Part shown: piece after piece, positions 61,022-64,000 of the stretch
Layout: each line of letters opens with the position of its first letter
How positions within the stretch are numbered: the first letter of the stretch is position 1
The notes under the pieces: generated by a model
Told to the model about the DNA's origin: nothing
Seen by the model: only the letters and a program-made list of their open reading frames with translations
Database searches by the model: none
Origin: CBDBON01 sp965208395
GTDB taxonomy: Bacteria; Chloroflexota; Dehalococcoidia; Lucifugimonadales; CBDBON01
DNA length: 64,000 nt
Assembly: GCA_965208395.1 (NCBI GenBank)
Contig: CBDBON010000002.1
Coordinates: 1 to 64,000 of the forward strand
Direction: 5' to 3'
Position numbers and translations under genes: made by a program

Positions 61022-61123
61022 CGAGGGAAGAGGGGGAAGAGGGCTTTCCCCTGCGGAGCCGGTGTAAGAGGTGGGAAAGCTTTTCCCCTGATACGGTGAG
61101 GGTGTTTCCGTTCCGGTATCCCA

Positions 61124-62368
61124 TCAGGCGGACGGGCCCTCGCCCCACGGTACCGCCGGGAGCTTCAGCTCCTGCCTCACCTCGTTGACGCTCATGATCC
61201 CGGCCTTCACGTAGCCCTGCAGCCTCCCGGCCCGCTCCTGCTCGCTCTCCTGCAGAGCCTCCACCGCCGACAGGTCGAAGTCGACGGAGAGCCCGGAGGC
61301 GTCGACGCCCAGGTTCGGCAGCAGCCTGTGCTGCAGCGCGTCGCGGTAGAAGGCCAGCTGCGGAACGATCGTGTCCTCCCAGAAGATCCTCCGCGCCGTC
61401 TGGACGTTGGAGAAGGTGATCCGCTCGATGTCCCCCAGCATCGCCTTCGGCACCCCGTATGCGCGGGCCACATCCTCCAGCGACCAGCGCAGCGTGTGGA
61501 GGTACTCCATGTCCCTGGGGCTGAAACCCAGGCCGGACGCCTTCATGCCGCGGCTGAGCACGACCGGCCGACGCGCCCTGTCCGCCCCCTTGAAGCGCGA
61601 CTCCCAGCGAGCGTAGAAGTCGCGCACCTCGTCGTCTGTCGGAGTGTCCTCCGTCTCGATGAAGAGGCCGGGCGTGCTCTCGTTCACCAGGCCGCTCCGG
61701 TTGGCGCGGAGCGCGTCGAGGCCCATGTCAGCCGACAGCCTGACTGGGGCGACCGGAGAGAGGCCGGCGTGCTCCTCCAGCGGGTTGAAGTAGCGGAGCC
61801 ACAGCACGTCCTCGGGGAGGTAGGGGAGGAGCTCGCCGCCAGCGCCGGCGAATAGGAAGCCCCGGACGCTCCGCCCCGGGCCGGGGACGACGCGCATCCT
61901 GTCGGACCGCAGCGGCCAGATCTCGCGGACCAGGCCATGCGGGTCGCGCTCCAGCCCCCAGTAGGCAGAGCCCCACAGACCGAGATAGGTCTCGGTCGCC
62001 CGCCACAGGTCGGCCGAGGTCCAGAGTGGATTGGGCGAGTCGAGCAGACGCTGGACAGTCTCCGCTGGGCCGGGGCGCCGGCCGGGACCGTCTCCGTGGA
62101 CGCGGAGCGGAACGCGCGCCACCGCCTCCTGCCGCACCTTGATCGCGGAGTATACGAAGATGGAGCGCGGGTAGTAGTCGCCGTACGAGAGGGGCGCCCA
62201 GGCGGAGCCGGAGGCGATGAGGGCGTCGAGCGGCGCAGGAGCGCCCCTCCACTCCCTCCGTGGTTCGACAGGCTCGGAGTTTGCCTCGTACTCGATACGG
62301 GGGCGAACGGGGAGACGGGAGAGCCTCGCGAAAGCCCTGATATTCGACAACGCGCGACTCAGATCCAT
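61124..62368 (-). CDS. Phage portal protein (HK97 type)
   Basis: A 414-residue portal protein. SIFVYSAIKVRQEAVARVPL, DVLWLRYFNPLEEHAGLSPV and the C-terminal MLGDIERITFSNVQTARRIFWEDTI-type region are typical. Near the N-terminus the stretch YEANSEPVEPRRE is encoded by sequence matching the intergenic TTCGACAGGCTCGG repeat, so the gene appears to have absorbed a repeat without losing frame. Confidence 0.85.
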   Translation of the reverse strand: MDLSRALSNIRAFARLSRLPVRPRIEYEANSEPVEPRREWRGAPAPLDALIASGSAWAPLSYGDYYPRSIFVYSAIKVRQEAVARVPLRVHGDGPGRRPGPAETVQRLLDSPNPLWTSADLWRATETYLGLWGSAYWGLERDPHGLVREIWPLRSDRMRVVPGPGRSVRGFLFAGAGGELLPYLPEDVLWLRYFNPLEEHAGLSPVAPVRLSADMGLDALRANRSGLVNESTPGLFIETEDTPTDDEVRDFYARWESRFKGADRARRPVVLSRGMKASGLGFSPRDMEYLHTLRWSLEDVARAYGVPKAMLGDIERITFSNVQTARRIFWEDTIVPQLAFYRDALQHRLLPNLGVDASGLSVDFDLSAVEALQESEQERAGRLQGYVKAGIMSVNEVRQELKLPAVPWGEGPSA

Positions 62369-62465
62369 ACTCTGTCACCTCCCCATGGCCTTGCCCCGGC
62401 CCCGGGCGCTTCGCTCCGCTCGGCACGACATCCGGACTCCCGCTCTCGCGGGCATGACGTCGAAG

Positions 62466-63791
62466 TCACACCCATATCTGGTAGCCTCCCCGGCGCACTG
62501 CGAAGGTCATCGCGAGCGCGTCCGCCTCGTCCGGCGAGCGGTGCAGCTCCTCCTTGCTCTGGAGGTGGAACCGGCCGTCTTTGTGGATCTCGCACTTCCT
62601 GCCGGAGACCTGCTCGATGAGCGCCGGATCGTCGTCGGTGTCGATCTCCCCGGAGGCGTAGCGCTCGGCCATCTCGGCCCACACCTCGGTGATCCGGTTG
62701 CCGAAGCGCTCCTTCTTGTGCGCCCTGCGGGCCCCGTTGAAGGCGACGACCCGGCATACGGGCCGCAGCTCCTTCAGCCGGTCGACCACCCCCGCGCCGA
62801 CGCCCGCCTCGTCGACCACGAGCGAGTCGACCTGGTTCTCCTCGCAGTAGGACATCAGGTAGGCGGCTACGGTCATCGTGTCGCTGCCGCGCGACTTCCA
62901 GACGATCCGGGCGACGGGGCCCTGCCTGCTCACGACGACCGTCTTGTCGCGTCCGAACCTGGCGACGTCGCAGCCGACGATGACCGGGCCGGTCGGCGTC
63001 AGGACTCTCGCGGCGGCCTCGGCCGCGTCCCTGCGGGAGATGACCACGCCGTCCAGACTCTCCGGGAACTGGCCGAGCACCGCCCCGACGTAGAGCGCCG
63101 AGTCCACCTCCCACTCCTCGGCGCGCGCCTCGACGTCCTCCAGGGTGATCATCCCCGGGACCACGAGACGTTCCTCCTTTACATTCGGCGTGTCGCCGGC
63201 GCCGATCTGGATCGTCTCGTACTGCCGTCTCCTCCCGTGGTGGGAGTCGTAGAAGGCGCCCGACGCGGTGAAGGGATTGCCGGTCATGACGAAACGGGAG
63301 GGGTTGAGCCGTCGGACGGCGTCGATGTCGTTCTCCCTCGCGGCGTGCGCCTCGGTGACGACGGCCATCAGGTTCGGGGAGTGGAAGCCCTGGAGGTTGT
63401 ACGGCGAGTTGGTGGCGAAGCCGATGGCGAAGCTCTGCTCGTCGAGCTCGTACCTGGAGGTGCGGAACATCTTGCCCCTCAGCCGGTCGGGGGCGCGGCC
63501 GTAGGCCCAGCGCATCTCCCTCCACAGGATGTCGTCCACCTGGCGGGTCGAGGGGCCGGTGACGATGACCTTGGCCGGAGAGCGGGCGTACATCCACCAG
63601 AGCACGGCCCTTGCCGCGGCCCAGTCCTTGCCGGAGCTGGTGCAGCCGACGACCGACACCCTGCGGGAGCGGTGGACGGCGCGCAGTATATCCTCCTGCT
63701 TGTCGTAGGGCTCCTCGCCCAGCATGTGCTTCACGAAGCCCACCGGGTCCTCTCTGTATCTGTGCGCCTGGTCGTCATCCCGGGCGGTCAT
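62466..63791 (-). CDS. Phage terminase large subunit
   Basis: A 441-residue packaging motor. The Walker A-like VGCTSSGKD is in the ATPase half, and VIVGCDVARFGRDKT plus LVVDEAGVGAG supply the RNase H-like nuclease acidic residues. The ATG at 63791 overlaps the preceding stop as ATGA. A 97-bp repeat-bearing gap separates it from the portal gene. Confidence 0.88.
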   Translation of the reverse strand: MTARDDDQAHRYREDPVGFVKHMLGEEPYDKQEDILRAVHRSRRVSVVGCTSSGKDWAAARAVLWWMYARSPAKVIVTGPSTRQVDDILWREMRWAYGRAPDRLRGKMFRTSRYELDEQSFAIGFATNSPYNLQGFHSPNLMAVVTEAHAARENDIDAVRRLNPSRFVMTGNPFTASGAFYDSHHGRRRQYETIQIGAGDTPNVKEERLVVPGMITLEDVEARAEEWEVDSALYVGAVLGQFPESLDGVVISRRDAAEAAARVLTPTGPVIVGCDVARFGRDKTVVVSRQGPVARIVWKSRGSDTMTVAAYLMSYCEENQVDSLVVDEAGVGAGVVDRLKELRPVCRVVAFNGARRAHKKERFGNRITEVWAEMAERYASGEIDTDDDPALIEQVSGRKCEIHKDGRFHLQSKEELHRSPDEADALAMTFAVRRGGYQIWV

Positions 63792-63946
63792 GCGGCTGGA
63801 GGGCTGAAGATGTGGCCGCAGAGGCGGCAACGGAGGCACAGGTTGTGGTCCGGGCTGAGCCTGTCGAGCGCGACGAGGTCGACCGACCGGCACCTCGGAC
63901 AGGGAGAGGCCGGCGCGGCGGGCTCCGGGTCCCGATTGGGCTCCAT
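63788..63946 (-). CDS. Small zinc-ribbon protein upstream of terminase
   Basis: A 52-residue protein with CPRC and CLRCRLCGHIF, a typical four-cysteine ribbon. Its stop overlaps the terminase start. An ATG nine codons earlier (63973) is possible. Such ribbons are frequent beside phage packaging genes, perhaps as small DNA-binding factors. Confidence 0.65.
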   Translation of the reverse strand: MEPNRDPEPAAPASPCPRCRSVDLVALDRLSPDHNLCLRCRLCGHIFSPPAA

Positions 63947-64000
63947 ATATTTATGTGCGCCAAAGTGCGTCAAAGTGCGACATTCTATGGCGTGGGCTCC

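Noticed and set aside
60923..61080. CRISPR array
   Set aside because: Units are contiguous without unique spacers and no cas gene is nearby.

Overview
The window is high-GC bacterial chromosome, most likely Chloroflexota and possibly a SAR202/Dehalococcoidia-like lineage. I infer this from a class I aldolase next to a class I FBPase, a DUF3090/SCO1664 pair, several enolase-superfamily paralogues and DUF5671 membrane repeats. No rRNA or tRNA gene is visible to fix the taxon.

Positions 1-23827 hold a large tandem structure. A housekeeping block on the minus strand (fbp, fba, rdgB, moaA, then a PIG-L deacetylase) occurs three times. Only the rightmost copy has an intact fbp. The two copies to its left begin inside fbp, at the last ~57 codons, and the two visible PIG-L copies both end early. 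The bridge from each truncated PIG-L to each truncated fbp is a ~4.3 kb element, called E here. E encodes an HUH-type rolling-circle Rep, an RNase HI and a chain of very small overlapping genes: CxxC zinc-ribbon-like proteins and 1-2-helix membrane proteins. Each E copy carries its own IS21-family insertion, at a different site and in opposite orientation, each with a 4-bp target duplication. The repeat is therefore unlikely to be a simple assembly duplication. The unit matches what one-ended rolling-circle replication from E would produce if it overran into the chromosome and stopped in fbp. E is the best candidate here for an undescribed system.

Positions 24002-51660 are ordinary chromosome: an MFS exporter, a histidine phosphatase with pyrE, the DUF3090/SCO1664 pair, an enolase-superfamily enzyme, rpsU, an inositol-phosphatase-family protein, dnaA with a probable oriC, obg, nadD, a phosphonoacetate-hydrolase-like enzyme, a DUF5671 membrane protein, hyuA, two ion/solute transporters, an AI-2E-family permease, a helical repeat protein, a second enolase-superfamily enzyme, a lipoprotein, a DUF151-Clp N fusion and ribosomal protein bL25.

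Positions 51724-63946 hold an HK97-type head module on the minus strand: zinc ribbon, terminase, portal, protease, capsid, connector and a likely tail-completion protein. No integrase, tail or lysis gene is visible. The module is split between portal and protease by about 5 kb containing a Yip1-like gene, fic, dgkA, a 57-codon gene and a third IS21 copy. Palindromic extragenic repeats are scattered through the chromosomal and phage-like parts, sometimes inside genes.
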